Assembly (NCBI RefSeq): GCF_021390435.2
Contig: NZ_JAJVCN010000004.1
Span: 124,001 to 188,000 of the forward strand
DNA length: 64,000 nt
Reading direction: 5' to 3'
DNA from: Kibdelosporangium philippinense
GTDB lineage: Bacteria; Actinomycetota; Actinomycetes; Mycobacteriales; Pseudonocardiaceae
The translations under genes and the position numbers were made by a program. Below, piece after piece: positions 42,785-51,705 of the stretch. How positions within the stretch are numbered: position 1 is the first letter of the stretch; each line of letters starts with the position of its first letter. A model generated the notes under the pieces. The model was not told where the DNA came from, searched no databases, and was given only the letters and a program-made list of their open reading frames with translations.

Positions 42785-43292
42785 GTGTGCCCGCCCTCCA
42801 AAAGCCGGTCAGATTCCCCTGCTGTATCTGTCGATCGGCTGTTGACTTTTGTTGCTGTGATCAGCCTAGGCGTTTCCGCCGGGCTGCGGGCATCGGGGCG
42901 AGCACATCTCGTAGTCGTTGCCCGATGCGACGTGATGATCGCGGACAGTGAGACATCGCTGGTATCCGACCATGGCCGGCTGTCGGCGGCAAGTCCGTGC
43001 CATCCGCCGATCGCCTGGTCGGACCGGTCCGGACGTGTGCATCAAGGCCGATACGCGCGATCGGGAACACACCCGGATGGGTGATGCGTTGACTGAACGG
43101 GCGTGGGATGGGCTACCCTCTGCGCGCTCCGGTCGCCGAAGACTGAAGGCCGAATCGATTCTGTTGGCCAGAAAATCCAACGCGACCAGGGGAGACGTCC
43201 GTCACTCCAATGGCGGGCACAAAATCGGGCCCTGGAACGTTGACCAGCGGCACGAGTGCATGGGAATGATTTGACCGCAGGGGTGAAACAAG
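42785..43292. other. 508-bp gap between cei and DUF4193, no gene seen
   Basis: No coding frame with actinobacterial bias stands out. It must hold the divergent promoters; one candidate is at 43089-43119, leaving a leader of about 170 nt in front of DUF4193. Confidence 0.5.
43089..43119 (+). promoter_or_regulatory. Possible promoter of the DUF4193 gene
   Basis: TTGACT (43089-43094), 19-nt spacer, TACCCT (43114-43119). Spacing is at the long limit. Confidence 0.4.
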
Positions 43293-43601
43293 ATGGCGAC
43301 CGACTACGACGCTCCTCGCCGTAGCGAGGCTGACGACCTCGCCGAGGACTCCCTCGAGGAGTTGAAGGCGCGCCGCAACGAGACGCAGTCCGGTGTTGTC
43401 GACGTCGACGAGTCGGATACCGCTGAGAACTTCGAGCTCCCCGGTGCCGACCTGTCCGGCCTGTCCGGCGAGGACCTGACTGTCAAGGTGATCCCGAAGC
43501 AGGCTGACGAGTTCACGTGCTCGCACTGCTTCCTGGTTCACCACCGCAGCAGGCTGGCCGAAGAGCGCGACGGGCTCTACGTGTGCCGGGACTGCGCCTG
43601 A
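43293..43601 (+). CDS. DUF4193 protein
   Basis: 102 residues. Acidic N-terminal half, then a conserved C-terminal zinc-ribbon-like part: FTCSHCFLVHHRSRLA and YVCRDCA, giving CxxC...CxxC. Near-universal in actinobacteria and always in this position; function unknown. Possible RNA-polymerase or DNA contact is only speculation. Confidence 0.92.
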   Translation: MATDYDAPRRSEADDLAEDSLEELKARRNETQSGVVDVDESDTAENFELPGADLSGLSGEDLTVKVIPKQADEFTCSHCFLVHHRSRLAEERDGLYVCRDCA

Positions 43602-43642
43602 CGGCGGCGTCTGGACAAGACACGACAACCAGTAAATCCGAT

Positions 43643-43676
43643 CCGGGTATCTGACCCTTCCAGGTCAGGTACCCGG
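43643..43676. terminator. Hairpin between DUF4193 and DUF3093
   Basis: 14-nt arms with one mismatch (43643-43656, 43663-43676), loop 6 nt. Overlaps the stop codon of the leftward DUF3093 gene; serves the rightward DUF4193 gene. Confidence 0.7.
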
Positions 43677-44138
43677 CTGTGTCTGCGCATGCTGGCGAAG
43701 CAGCGATGCGACTTTCTCGGGGGAGCGGGTGGAGAAGATCCAGTACGGCGTTGGGTCGTCCGGGTCGGTCAGATGAACCCGCAGAGCGGTCGGGATCCAG
43801 CCGCGGTGCAGTACGAACGCGGCCGGGTCGAGATCACGGCCGAGCGCGCGCCGCTTGGCGTTGGCATCGAGCACCTCGACCTCGCCGACGAACTCCAGCG
43901 GCAGGTGCGCGTCGCCGACCCACAGCTCGTCGTCGTCGACTTTGACCTTGGCGCGGCCCGCCCAGAACAGCACGAACGCCATCAACGGCAGCAGGACGAC
44001 GTACGGCAGCCAAGACCGGATGCCCTGGTAACCCAGGTGCACGGTGGCCGCCATCAGTGCCGCGCCGATCATCGGCATCGGCCAGCTCAACCAGGAGACC
44101 GAGAGCCGTTCGGAGTGGGCGTGAGAGGTGTCCGGCAC
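43665..44138 (-). CDS. DUF3093 membrane protein
   Basis: 157 residues from the GTG at 44138; two helices near the N-terminus (MPMIGAALMAATVHLGY, LPYVVLLPLMAFVLFW) and a C-terminal cytoplasmic PH-like domain (DDELWVGDAHLPLEFVGEVEVL, RGWIPTALRVHLTDPDDPTPYWIFSTRSP cut). Function unknown. A TACCCT -10 element ends 6 nt before the start, so the mRNA may be leaderless. The longer open frame runs under dut and is rejected. Confidence 0.88.
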   Translation of the reverse strand: MPDTSHAHSERLSVSWLSWPMPMIGAALMAATVHLGYQGIRSWLPYVVLLPLMAFVLFWAGRAKVKVDDDELWVGDAHLPLEFVGEVEVLDANAKRRALGRDLDPAAFVLHRGWIPTALRVHLTDPDDPTPYWIFSTRSPEKVASLLRQHAQTQPGT

Positions 44139-44144
44139 GTGACC

Positions 44145-44154
44145 AGGGTAGTCT
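44145..44154. promoter_or_regulatory. Overlapping divergent -10 elements of DUF3093 and dut
   Basis: TACCCT on the minus strand (44150-44145) places the start of transcription at the DUF3093 GTG. TAGTCT on the plus strand (44149-44154) sits 8 nt before the dut GTG. Neither gene has a ribosome site. Both transcripts may be leaderless and compete. Confidence 0.35.
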
Positions 44155-44162
44155 CGCCGCTC

Positions 44163-44642
44163 GTGCCCAGCGTGCAGGTCCTGATTTCCCGGCTCGACCC
44201 CGGTGTGCCCATCCCGTCCTACGCCCGGCCCGGCGACGCCGGCGCCGATCTGGTGACCACGTCGGACGTCGAGATCGCGCCGGGTGAGCGCGCGATCGTC
44301 GGCACCGGGGTGGCCATCGCGCTGCCCGACGGCTACGCGGCTTTCGTGCACCCACGATCGGGCCTCGCCGCCAGAGTGGGCCTGAGCGTGGTGAACACGC
44401 CGGGCACGATCGACTCCGGGTACCGGGGCGAGATCAAAGTCTGTCTGATCAACCACGACCTGCACGCGCCGATCCGGCTGTCCAGGGGCGACCGGATCGC
44501 TCAACTGGTCGTGCAGCGGGTCGAACATGCGGTATTCCAAGAGGTGGAAGAACTGGGCGACTCGGCGCGCGGCGCGGGCGGGTACGGGTCGACCGGTGGG
44601 CATGCGGTTCTCGCGTCAACACGCGGGAAGACGGAGGAATAG
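44163..44642 (+). CDS. dut: dUTP diphosphatase
   Basis: 159 residues. Hydrolyses dUTP to dUMP. All five trimeric-dUTPase motifs: PGDAGADLVT (1), HPRSGLAAR (2), GTIDSGYRGEIKV (3), RGDRIAQLVVQRV (4), RGAGGYGSTGGH (5, glycine-rich). GTG start at 44163, 24 bp from the divergent DUF3093 start. Confidence 0.96.
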   Translation: MPSVQVLISRLDPGVPIPSYARPGDAGADLVTTSDVEIAPGERAIVGTGVAIALPDGYAAFVHPRSGLAARVGLSVVNTPGTIDSGYRGEIKVCLINHDLHAPIRLSRGDRIAQLVVQRVEHAVFQEVEELGDSARGAGGYGSTGGHAVLASTRGKTEE

Positions 44643-45295
44643 TGGCACTTTTCGGGCGCCGCCGGGCCAGACAAGACGAGCCGGACGAAGACTACGAGGA
44701 CTTCGACGGTGCGGAGTACGACGGCGAGGACGCGGCGGAGGGGTCCGTTCAGGGCGATTTGACGTCCATGTCCGGTCCGTTCGACGAGGAGCCGCCGGAC
44801 GACAACCTGCCACGGCTGAACCTCGGCTCGGTGTACCTGCCCGTGCCGGACGGCGCGCAGCTGCAGGTCGAGATGGAGCAGCCGGGCGTCGTCAAGGCGG
44901 TGCACATCATCACGCCCGCTGGCCAGATGACCGTTTCCGCGTACGCCGCCCCGAGGTCGGGCGGCCTGTGGGAAGAGGTCTGCGGGGATCTGGCCAATGA
45001 GCTGAAGGCCAACGGCGCCCAGGTGCGCAGCGCGTCCGGCGACTGGGGCCAGGAGCTGATGGCCAACCTGAACGAGATGGCGTTGCGGTTCATCGGCGTG
45101 AACGGGCCCCGGTGGATGCTGCGCGGTGTTGTCGCGGGGCCGCCGGAACAGTCGGCGCAGGCGGCGCACGGGTTGCGGTCGTTGATCCGTGGCGCGGTCG
45201 TGGTTCGTGGCACGCAGCCGATGCCCGTCGGGCTGCCGTTGCCGATCGAGCTGCCGGACGAGATCGCTCAGCACATCGAGGCCCAAGGGGGATAG
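44642..45295 (+). CDS. DUF3710 protein
   Basis: 217 residues; a very acidic N-terminal 50 residues, then a conserved domain (LGSVYLPVPDGAQLQVEM, APRSGGLWEEVCGDLAN, GVNGPRWMLRGVV, RGTQPMPVGLPLPIELP). Function unknown. GTG start overlaps the dut stop by 1 nt, after GGAGGA; translationally coupled to dut as in mycobacteria. Confidence 0.9.
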   Translation: MALFGRRRARQDEPDEDYEDFDGAEYDGEDAAEGSVQGDLTSMSGPFDEEPPDDNLPRLNLGSVYLPVPDGAQLQVEMEQPGVVKAVHIITPAGQMTVSAYAAPRSGGLWEEVCGDLANELKANGAQVRSASGDWGQELMANLNEMALRFIGVNGPRWMLRGVVAGPPEQSAQAAHGLRSLIRGAVVVRGTQPMPVGLPLPIELPDEIAQHIEAQGG

Positions 45296-45418
45296 GCGCG
45301 TCAAGGGGCGGCCTGCTGGCGTTCGCCGAACAGACCAGCGGGCCGCGTTACGCCCCATAAAGGCAGCGCTTTGGTCCGTTCGGTTCGATGACCCGATCGC
45401 GGTGTTAAGAACCCGATC

Positions 45419-48400
45419 ATGAATGGGCGAGAGTTCGCGGAGTCGACCGCGGACACGGCAAATGAGCAACCACGGTCTGTCACCGCGGCGCCGCATGCTC
45501 TGCTTGCGTTGCAAGCGACTGCGGGCAACCGTGCGGTGACGAGAATGCTCGCTGTGCAGCGCGAACCGTTGGACGCGCCCGTGCTCGACAGCCGTGCGAT
45601 GGCCGTGACCGTCGGCCCTGAGCTGGAAAAGGAACGCGCGAGTGTGCTCGCCGCGTACGAGACAGCGGACGAGCCGCAACGAGAGGCGTTGCGAGACAAA
45701 CTCCTGCAGATCGACAAAGACCTCACGCTGCTCAACGAGCCGGGCGCGTCCGACCAGGCTCTCAACGCCCTGATCGCGCGCCGCAAGGCGGCCGTGTCGG
45801 TCGGGCCGACCACGGACACCTCAGGTGCCGGCTGGCAGGTCGGTTCAAGCGGGCTGACCTCCAGCAGCCAGTCCGTGACCAGCCAGGTCAACGACGGCGG
45901 TTACGTGCAGACCTCCACCACCACGTCCAGCACGACCATCGACTCGACCGGCTGGGCGAACAAGAAGTCCGAGACGAACACGCTCGCCAACGGCAGCGAC
46001 TCGGCGAGCCAGACCACCACGACCGATCGCAAGGTCGACATCGCCAACGGCCTGAACTACACCTCGGGCTCCTCGCAGAAAACCGAGGCCTCCGGCGAAT
46101 CACGGACGACCGGCAGCAGCAGCACGGTCGGCACCAGCGGGTACAGCACAACCACCGAGGACACGAAAACCGTCGGCAGCACGGTCGACTCGACCAAGTC
46201 GACAAGCGCAATCACCCGTGGCGACGGCAAACTCGGCTGGAGTGACAGCGAGACAAGGAAAACCGGGACCCAGGACGGCAAAGGCGCGCTGACCAAAGGC
46301 TCCGAGACCACCTCGTCCAGCAACGCGGGCGTGATCGCCGGGCCGGACGGTGTCGGAGCTTATGGCGGCGGGTCGAAGAGTTTCACGCAGACCCGCGCGA
46401 AAGGCATGTCGACCGGCCAAACCGTTGGGCTGGACGGCAAAGTCGTCGCCAACGTCACGCAGGTTCCCGGTAGCGAACCGGCCCGCTACCAAGTGACCCT
46501 GACGGTCAGCTTGAGCGGCAAGGCCGGTCTCAGCGGGAACGCGGCGGGTGAGTCCGAATTGCAGGGCGGCAAGGCATCCGGGGGTTTGTCCGGCTCGGTT
46601 TCCGCTTCGGGCACAGGAACTTTCGTCCATGTCTTCAACGAAGACGAGGCACAGAAGTACATGGCGTCGGTGACCGCGGGCGGTGCGGGCAGCGGACCGA
46701 AGGAACTCCAGGTGATCAAGCAGCTGGCGGCCGGGAACCTGGCCGACGCCAAGGCTTTGCTCACCAACGCGCAGGCATCGCTGATGAGCGCGGACGGCGT
46801 CGCGGGCCTGAAGGAAGGCGAGAGCGGCGAGATCACCATCGACCTGAAGGGCGAGGTCGGTGGAAACCTCGGCGGCGACATGGCCGGGTTCGGGGTCAAG
46901 GGCACGGCCAGCGGCAGCAAGGGCGTGAAACTCAAGCGGAGTGTGGCGCGCAAGGGCGGCAAGATCGTCATCGATGTCGCGATGGACTACACCGACAGCC
47001 TCGGCGCTGGCGCGACGGTGTCGATGGACCTGGCCAGCGGCGGATACAGCGGGAGTAAGTCCGAGACGCAGACCGAAGGTGCCACGTTCACGCTCGATCC
47101 GGACAACCGTGCCTATCAGGAGCAGTTCGACGCCATCGCGGGCGTGCGGTCGGTTGAGTCGTTGCGGCACGTCGCCCAGACCCACAAGGACTTGGTGAGC
47201 TCGTCGACGACGGGAAGCGGCCACGGCACGACGTCGACCGCGACGGCGGGAGCGGCCGGAGTGGGGGTGGAAATCGGCACCACCAACAGTTACGACGAGA
47301 AGGTCACCGTCGGCGAATACGGCAAGACAAGCACTTTCACCGGGACCGAAGGCGGCAGCTTGGCGTTGACCGGTCCTGGCGGTGTCAAGGTCTCGCATTC
47401 GGAGACGAACACCGTCTCGGCGTCGGTCGGCATCGACGGCACGGCGACCGGTGACTTGAGCACGACCACGTCCGGCACCGACCTCGGCGGTTCGGCCGCG
47501 GCGCTGGGCAAAGCGTTGACGGACAACAAACTCGGCCTGCTGACCGGCAGTGCCAAGGTGATGCAGGAGACCACCGAGGTCTGCGGGATGGCACTGTCCG
47601 ATGGGGACTTCGCGACCATCGCCGCGGTGGCCGAGGAGGTCAACCGGTGGAAGAAGGTCGAGCAGGACGGTGACGTCTACAGCGACTGGATCCGGTTGCG
47701 GTTCAAGATCGTCAAGGCGAAGGGTGACCGGACGGTCATCGCCAAGGCACTCGCCGAGTACGGCGCGGATCACGAAGGCGCGACCAAGGCGATCGGCCGG
47801 ATCGTCCGCTCGGTGGGTTCGGCCCAAGGCGGCACGCTGTACGACTGGCCGGGCGCGTTGTCGGCGGAGAAGGCCCAGTACGCCGCACTGATCACCGGCG
47901 ACCCGCTTGCGCCGGTCCGTGAGCACAGGTCGAAGGGCACGTACGCCGAAGGCATCCAAGTCGCCAACGCCTTGCTGCCCAAGATCGACGCTGTGGTGAC
48001 GGCGATGCGGGCGAACCAGGACAAGTTCAGCGACGGCACGGCACTCGGCGAGATGCTGGCCGCCGCTGCCACTAGGCGTGGCGAGATCGTTCGCGAGGCC
48101 GCGTCCTTGCGGCAGCTCAACGGTGGTGGCGCCGCCGAGGTCGATGTGGAGGCCGCGAAGGCCGAACTGGCCGGGATCCAGCCCGCTTTGCTGGAGTTCG
48201 AGCGACGGCAAGGCAAGGCGTTCGTGACCGTCCAGGACGAGCTCGACGACATGTACGTCAACCACCGCACGATCATGGAGGCCCTCAACGACCTGCGTGA
48301 CAACGTCTATCCCGCGTGGGAGAAGACCCTCGAGCAAGCGCGCAAGGCCGCGGCGTCCGCCGGTCTCGACCCGTGGGCGATCCAGCCGACACCCGGCAAA

Positions 48401-48478
48401 GGCTTCTTCAACCAGCTGCACAAGGAGGCTTTCGGTGGCCCGCCGCCCTACGAGTGGCCGCCGAAACCCAAGCCGTGA
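45419..48478 (+). CDS. Large Ser/Thr/Gly-rich protein with LQxTAGNRAV leader (injection-system-associated type)
   Basis: 1019 residues, no signal peptide or membrane helix. Residues 28-48 hold LLALQATAGNRAVTRMLAVQR, cut here as LQATAGNRAVTRML; this LQxxxGNxAVxxLL pattern is found at the start of many actinobacterial proteins linked to extracellular contractile injection systems (usually with DUF4157). Residues 60-125 are helical. Residues 130-700 are rich in Ser, Thr, Gly and Asp with alternating short strands, like a long beta solenoid or beta-sheet stack. Residues 700-1000 are helical with coiled-coil character, and the end is Pro-rich (PPPYEWPPKPKP). There is one Cys in this whole span as far as I can see. 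Function unknown; a secreted effector or surface fibre is inferred. It sits where the conserved backbone is interrupted. Confidence 0.85.
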   Translation: MNGREFAESTADTANEQPRSVTAAPHALLALQATAGNRAVTRMLAVQREPLDAPVLDSRAMAVTVGPELEKERASVLAAYETADEPQREALRDKLLQIDKDLTLLNEPGASDQALNALIARRKAAVSVGPTTDTSGAGWQVGSSGLTSSSQSVTSQVNDGGYVQTSTTTSSTTIDSTGWANKKSETNTLANGSDSASQTTTTDRKVDIANGLNYTSGSSQKTEASGESRTTGSSSTVGTSGYSTTTEDTKTVGSTVDSTKSTSAITRGDGKLGWSDSETRKTGTQDGKGALTKGSETTSSSNAGVIAGPDGVGAYGGGSKSFTQTRAKGMSTGQTVGLDGKVVANVTQVPGSEPARYQVTLTVSLSGKAGLSGNAAGESELQGGKASGGLSGSVSASGTGTFVHVFNEDEAQKYMASVTAGGAGSGPKELQVIKQLAAGNLADAKALLTNAQASLMSADGVAGLKEGESGEITIDLKGEVGGNLGGDMAGFGVKGTASGSKGVKLKRSVARKGGKIVIDVAMDYTDSLGAGATVSMDLASGGYSGSKSETQTEGATFTLDPDNRAYQEQFDAIAGVRSVESLRHVAQTHKDLVSSSTTGSGHGTTSTATAGAAGVGVEIGTTNSYDEKVTVGEYGKTSTFTGTEGGSLALTGPGGVKVSHSETNTVSASVGIDGTATGDLSTTTSGTDLGGSAAALGKALTDNKLGLLTGSAKVMQETTEVCGMALSDGDFATIAAVAEEVNRWKKVEQDGDVYSDWIRLRFKIVKAKGDRTVIAKALAEYGADHEGATKAIGRIVRSVGSAQGGTLYDWPGALSAEKAQYAALITGDPLAPVREHRSKGTYAEGIQVANALLPKIDAVVTAMRANQDKFSDGTALGEMLAAAATRRGEIVREAASLRQLNGGGAAEVDVEAAKAELAGIQPALLEFERRQGKAFVTVQDELDDMYVNHRTIMEALNDLRDNVYPAWEKTLEQARKAAASAGLDPWAIQPTPGKGFFNQLHKEAFGGPPPYEWPPKPKP

Positions 48479-48574
48479 GTGGGTTCGGGTTCCCGCCATG
48501 CCGGTTTCCGCCAGCCGAGGGAGTGTCCATTGAGGTGATACTGGCCGTGCCAGGGGGCCAGTTCAGGAGCCGCA

Positions 48575-49684
48575 GTGAGAATGTTGAAACAAGCGTTACG
48601 GACAGTGATCCTTGCCGTGGCGCTCGGTGCGGGCGTGGTCGTCGCACCCGCGTACGCCACCCCGGTCGAGCAGGCCCGGCAGATCGTCGACGCCCTTGAC
48701 GTCGCGCGGATCGAGCAGTTCGCCGCTCGCCTCGGCGTCGAGGACAACGAGCTGACCGACAGCGTGATCAATCCGGGCGACTACCAGTGCTCGGCCGCCA
48801 CCCCGGTACGGACCTGGCTCGCCGAGCAGATCGCGAGCTGGACTCCGCTCGACCGCGCGTACGCCGACCTCGGGCAGCAACTGGCCGTGCTGGACGCGGT
48901 GTTGTTCCCCGCAGGCGACAAGTTCGGGCTCAATGGCGAGTACACACAGGACGTCACGAAGGTCTTCCGTGATCTGAAGAAGTTCTGGGACATCGACGGT
49001 TCCTCGATCAAGGTCGCCTCGCTCAACAGCACTGTCCTGCTCAGCCAGCCGCGGCTGTCCCGGCTGTTGCAGGTGTTGTACGGACTCCCGCCGCAGGCAG
49101 TGGACCCGACGGCTGCCGCGTTGGTCACCATCTACGACCAGCCGCAGTTCGACCAAGGCAGGCATCCGTTCTTCAGCTTCAACGCGTTCGCGCAGCAAGG
49201 CGGACTGGAGATCCCTGGTGTCGGCGTGATCCCCGACGAGATCCTGATGGGTGACGGCGTGCTCGCCGGGTTCGCGGCTGTTGGGCTGGCTGACGTCAGC
49301 GCGAAGGCCATCTTCGCCCACGAGTACGGCCACCACGTCCAGTTCCGGCGGAACCTGTTCGAGTCGGACCTGACCGGCCCGGAGGCCACGCGGCGGACCG
49401 AGCTGATGGCGGACGCGTTCGGTTCGTACTACCTGACGCACGCCAGGGGCGCGACGATGCAGTGGAAGCGGGTGCGGTTGTTCGAGCAGGTGTTCTTCCA
49501 GCTCGGTGACTGCGGGTTCGCCGCGGCCAGCCACCACGGCACTCCCAACCAACGGCTTCGCGCCGTCGATTGGGGCTACGACGTGGCGGACAGTGCCCAC
49601 AAGCAAGGGCATGTTCTGCCCACGCTGACCTTCGCGGACCTGTTCGACCGCAAGCTGCCGGAGCTCGTGGCGCCGGACGCCTGA
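48575..49684 (+). CDS. Secreted neutral zinc metallopeptidase
   Basis: 369 residues; signal peptide ending near APAYA-T (residue 28-29). Zincin motif HEYGHH at 249-254 and a third ligand Glu in RRTELMADAFGSYY, the M48-like/YpfJ-type layout. Cys pair in the N-terminal part and GDCGFA near the end. Likely an extracellular protease. GTG start with AGGAG upstream; the gene follows the large protein by 96 nt, so it may be its partner. Confidence 0.85.
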   Translation: MRMLKQALRTVILAVALGAGVVVAPAYATPVEQARQIVDALDVARIEQFAARLGVEDNELTDSVINPGDYQCSAATPVRTWLAEQIASWTPLDRAYADLGQQLAVLDAVLFPAGDKFGLNGEYTQDVTKVFRDLKKFWDIDGSSIKVASLNSTVLLSQPRLSRLLQVLYGLPPQAVDPTAAALVTIYDQPQFDQGRHPFFSFNAFAQQGGLEIPGVGVIPDEILMGDGVLAGFAAVGLADVSAKAIFAHEYGHHVQFRRNLFESDLTGPEATRRTELMADAFGSYYLTHARGATMQWKRVRLFEQVFFQLGDCGFAAASHHGTPNQRLRAVDWGYDVADSAHKQGHVLPTLTFADLFDRKLPELVAPDA

Positions 49685-49708
49685 GGCCATCCCAGCCATC
49701 CCATCCAC

Positions 49709-49732
49709 GGCCCGCCGGTTGTCCGGCGGGCC
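49709..49732 (+). terminator. Rho-independent terminator
   Basis: GGCCCGCCGG/CCGGCGGGCC stem with a 4-nt loop followed by TTTCCCC; ends the metallopeptidase gene, with the leftward propeller gene ending 7 nt later. Confidence 0.88.
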
Positions 49733-49738
49733 TTTCCC

Positions 49739-50836
49739 CTATCGATGCCTCGCGGCTGCCGCGACCGCCGCACTGGTGCCGAGGATCAGCACGACAGTGG
49801 TGATCGCCCACCGCCGCTTCTTGTCGGTGTCGGGTTTTCTCGGCCCCGCAACGGGTTTGGCTGACGGCGGCGGGGTATTGCGCGGCTTGGTCGTTGCCGG
49901 AGGCGGCGGCGGTGGTGGCGGCTGGATCACTTGCCGCACAGGCGGTGGCGGTGTCGTGGTCGTTGGCGGACGAGTTGGTCGCGGGGTGCTCGTCCGTGGC
50001 GGAACGGGCCGCTGGGTTGACGGCGGCGGAGGCGGTTGAGGTGGCGGAGCTGGTGGCTCCACAATCGGCGGTGGGGTCAGGCAACCGGCCGCGTCGGTCG
50101 TGTCGGCCGGTGCGAACGCCGCCACCTCGACCGCGTTTTTCGGTGCGTTCAACGGAATCCGGTAGAGCCTGCTCTTACCGTGCGACCGGTTGTTGATCGC
50201 GTACAGGACCCGGCCGGGCGCCATCAGCACCGCGCCGTACGTTCCGTACGGCAAGGCATGCGGCTTGGCGATCATCCGGACCTTCCCAGTCCGCGGATCG
50301 ACGCTGACGACCATGCCGGTGCTCGTCACGCCGTACAGCAATGCGTCCGAGCCGAAATCCCAGTCGTCGACGTGCGCGAGCCACGACAACCACTTCGTTC
50401 GAGTGATCGTCAGGTAGGTCGGGCTGGCCGGGTCGATGTCCAACGACACCAGCTTCAACCCGTCGCGCAGGAACAACGTCGACCCCGAGACAGCGCCCGC
50501 GGTCGCGTCCCCGATGCCACGAACTTTGCCGCGGTCGACTGACGTGCCACCGCGATCGAGCGTCACCACGTGCGAGCGGGTCGAGACGCCGTACAACAGG
50601 TTCTGGCTTCGCGAGTACCCGATCGCGTTGAGCTCGTTGGAGAACTTGCGCAGTTCCGCCCCACGGCCCTCCGGTAACGATAGTCTGACCAAAGTGGACA
50701 TTGAGCCGTGTTTCGGGGTGTACACCTCGAACGCGTCGCACTCGCCGTCGGCCGCGTGCGCGGAGCCGACCAGACCGCTTGCCACGGCAAGCGAAGCGGC
50801 CAACGCGAGACTGGGCAGACGACTGGGCAGACGCAT
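49739..50836 (-). CDS. Surface-anchored propeller-like protein with Pro-rich stalk
   Basis: 365 residues. Signal peptide (cleavage near SAHA-A, about 29), then about 220 residues of repeating strand motifs (IGYSRSQNLLYGVSTRS, LLYGVTSTGMVVSVDPRTG, VLYAINNRSHGKSRLYRI) like a DUF6923/NHL-type beta-propeller. A Pro/Thr-rich stalk (about 252-330) and a C-terminal helix with basic tail (WAITTVVLILGTSAAVAAAARHR cut) anchor it to the membrane. Adhesin or sensor-like; function unknown. Confidence 0.85.
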   Translation of the reverse strand: MRLPSRLPSLALAASLAVASGLVGSAHAADGECDAFEVYTPKHGSMSTLVRLSLPEGRGAELRKFSNELNAIGYSRSQNLLYGVSTRSHVVTLDRGGTSVDRGKVRGIGDATAGAVSGSTLFLRDGLKLVSLDIDPASPTYLTITRTKWLSWLAHVDDWDFGSDALLYGVTSTGMVVSVDPRTGKVRMIAKPHALPYGTYGAVLMAPGRVLYAINNRSHGKSRLYRIPLNAPKNAVEVAAFAPADTTDAAGCLTPPPIVEPPAPPPQPPPPPSTQRPVPPRTSTPRPTRPPTTTTPPPPVRQVIQPPPPPPPPATTKPRNTPPPSAKPVAGPRKPDTDKKRRWAITTVVLILGTSAAVAAAARHR

Positions 50837-51606
50837 CAGTTCAACCGGTCCAGCACGGCGGTGAACGCGTCCGGACCGACCGCCGCACCTCCGCTGAACG
50901 GGTTCTGCAACTGGTAGATCGCGAACAGCAGCAACGTGATCGCGGCCGCCAGCGTGCCCGAGATCAACGCGTGGGACAGCACTTTCGGCCCGCCGTGCAA
51001 GTAGATCAGGCCCATCACCATCACGCTGCCGAGCAGCAGGGCGAACCAGACCACCGAGCTCACGCCGCCGCTGCCGGCCGCGTCAAGCCGGGCCTGCCGT
51101 GCTTGGTAAACCTCCCACAACTGGTCTGTGGCAGCGGCTTTGCGGCTTTCCTGCCAGGTGTCGTCCGCCGATGTCGGCGCCTTGGCGATCGTGTCGCGCA
51201 ACTGCTCGAGTTGCTGCCAGCCCGCGGTGGCCTCGACCGTGCCCTGGTCGCTCATCTGCGGCCATTCCTGGCTGACGACCGTGTTGGAGTAGTCCATGGT
51301 GATCTGGCGGACTTTGTCGCTCACTGGCTCCGGCAACGCGTCGGCCGACCAGGACACCGCGACCAGGTTGTTGGCTTCCCGCTGTGAGTCGCTCTGAGCC
51401 GCGCTCACCCCGTCGAATAAGGAAATCAGCACGAACGCTAGGAGGACCGCGTGTAAGCCCGCGACGATCGTGAACACCTGGCCGGCGACTTCGTTGTTGC
51501 CGCTCAACCCAACGGTCGCGGGTATCCGGTGGATCAGGACCGCGACCAGTGCGGCAGCCACACCCGCGCCGATGATCCAGAACGCGCCGCTCAGGTAGAT
51601 ACTCAC
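50836..51606 (-). CDS. DUF4239 membrane protein
   Basis: 256 residues; two N-terminal helices, an extracytoplasmic or cytoplasmic helical loop (about 75-180), two C-terminal helices. The conserved GLHAVLLAFVLISLFDGVSAAQSDSQREANNL segment (cut) identifies DUF4239, a bestrophin-like family of unknown function. Its stop meets the start of the propeller gene (1-nt overlap), so the two form an operon. Confidence 0.87.
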   Translation of the reverse strand: MSIYLSGAFWIIGAGVAAALVAVLIHRIPATVGLSGNNEVAGQVFTIVAGLHAVLLAFVLISLFDGVSAAQSDSQREANNLVAVSWSADALPEPVSDKVRQITMDYSNTVVSQEWPQMSDQGTVEATAGWQQLEQLRDTIAKAPTSADDTWQESRKAAATDQLWEVYQARQARLDAAGSGGVSSVVWFALLLGSVMVMGLIYLHGGPKVLSHALISGTLAAAITLLLFAIYQLQNPFSGGAAVGPDAFTAVLDRLN

Positions 51607-51705
51607 GCCGGGGAAGGCTGATGCAACACACTGTGGCCGGACAAGACCTGCGCGTGATTACCACTCTTCGACCACTCCGGTTTCGCCGGTTCGGAGCAAC
51701 GTCGA

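Noticed and set aside
46100..48499. 799-codon minus-strand open frame opposite the 1019-residue gene
   Set aside because: Composition (Arg/Gly/His-rich, no hydrophobic pattern) is that of an antisense shadow; the plus frame has the leader motif and ordered segments.
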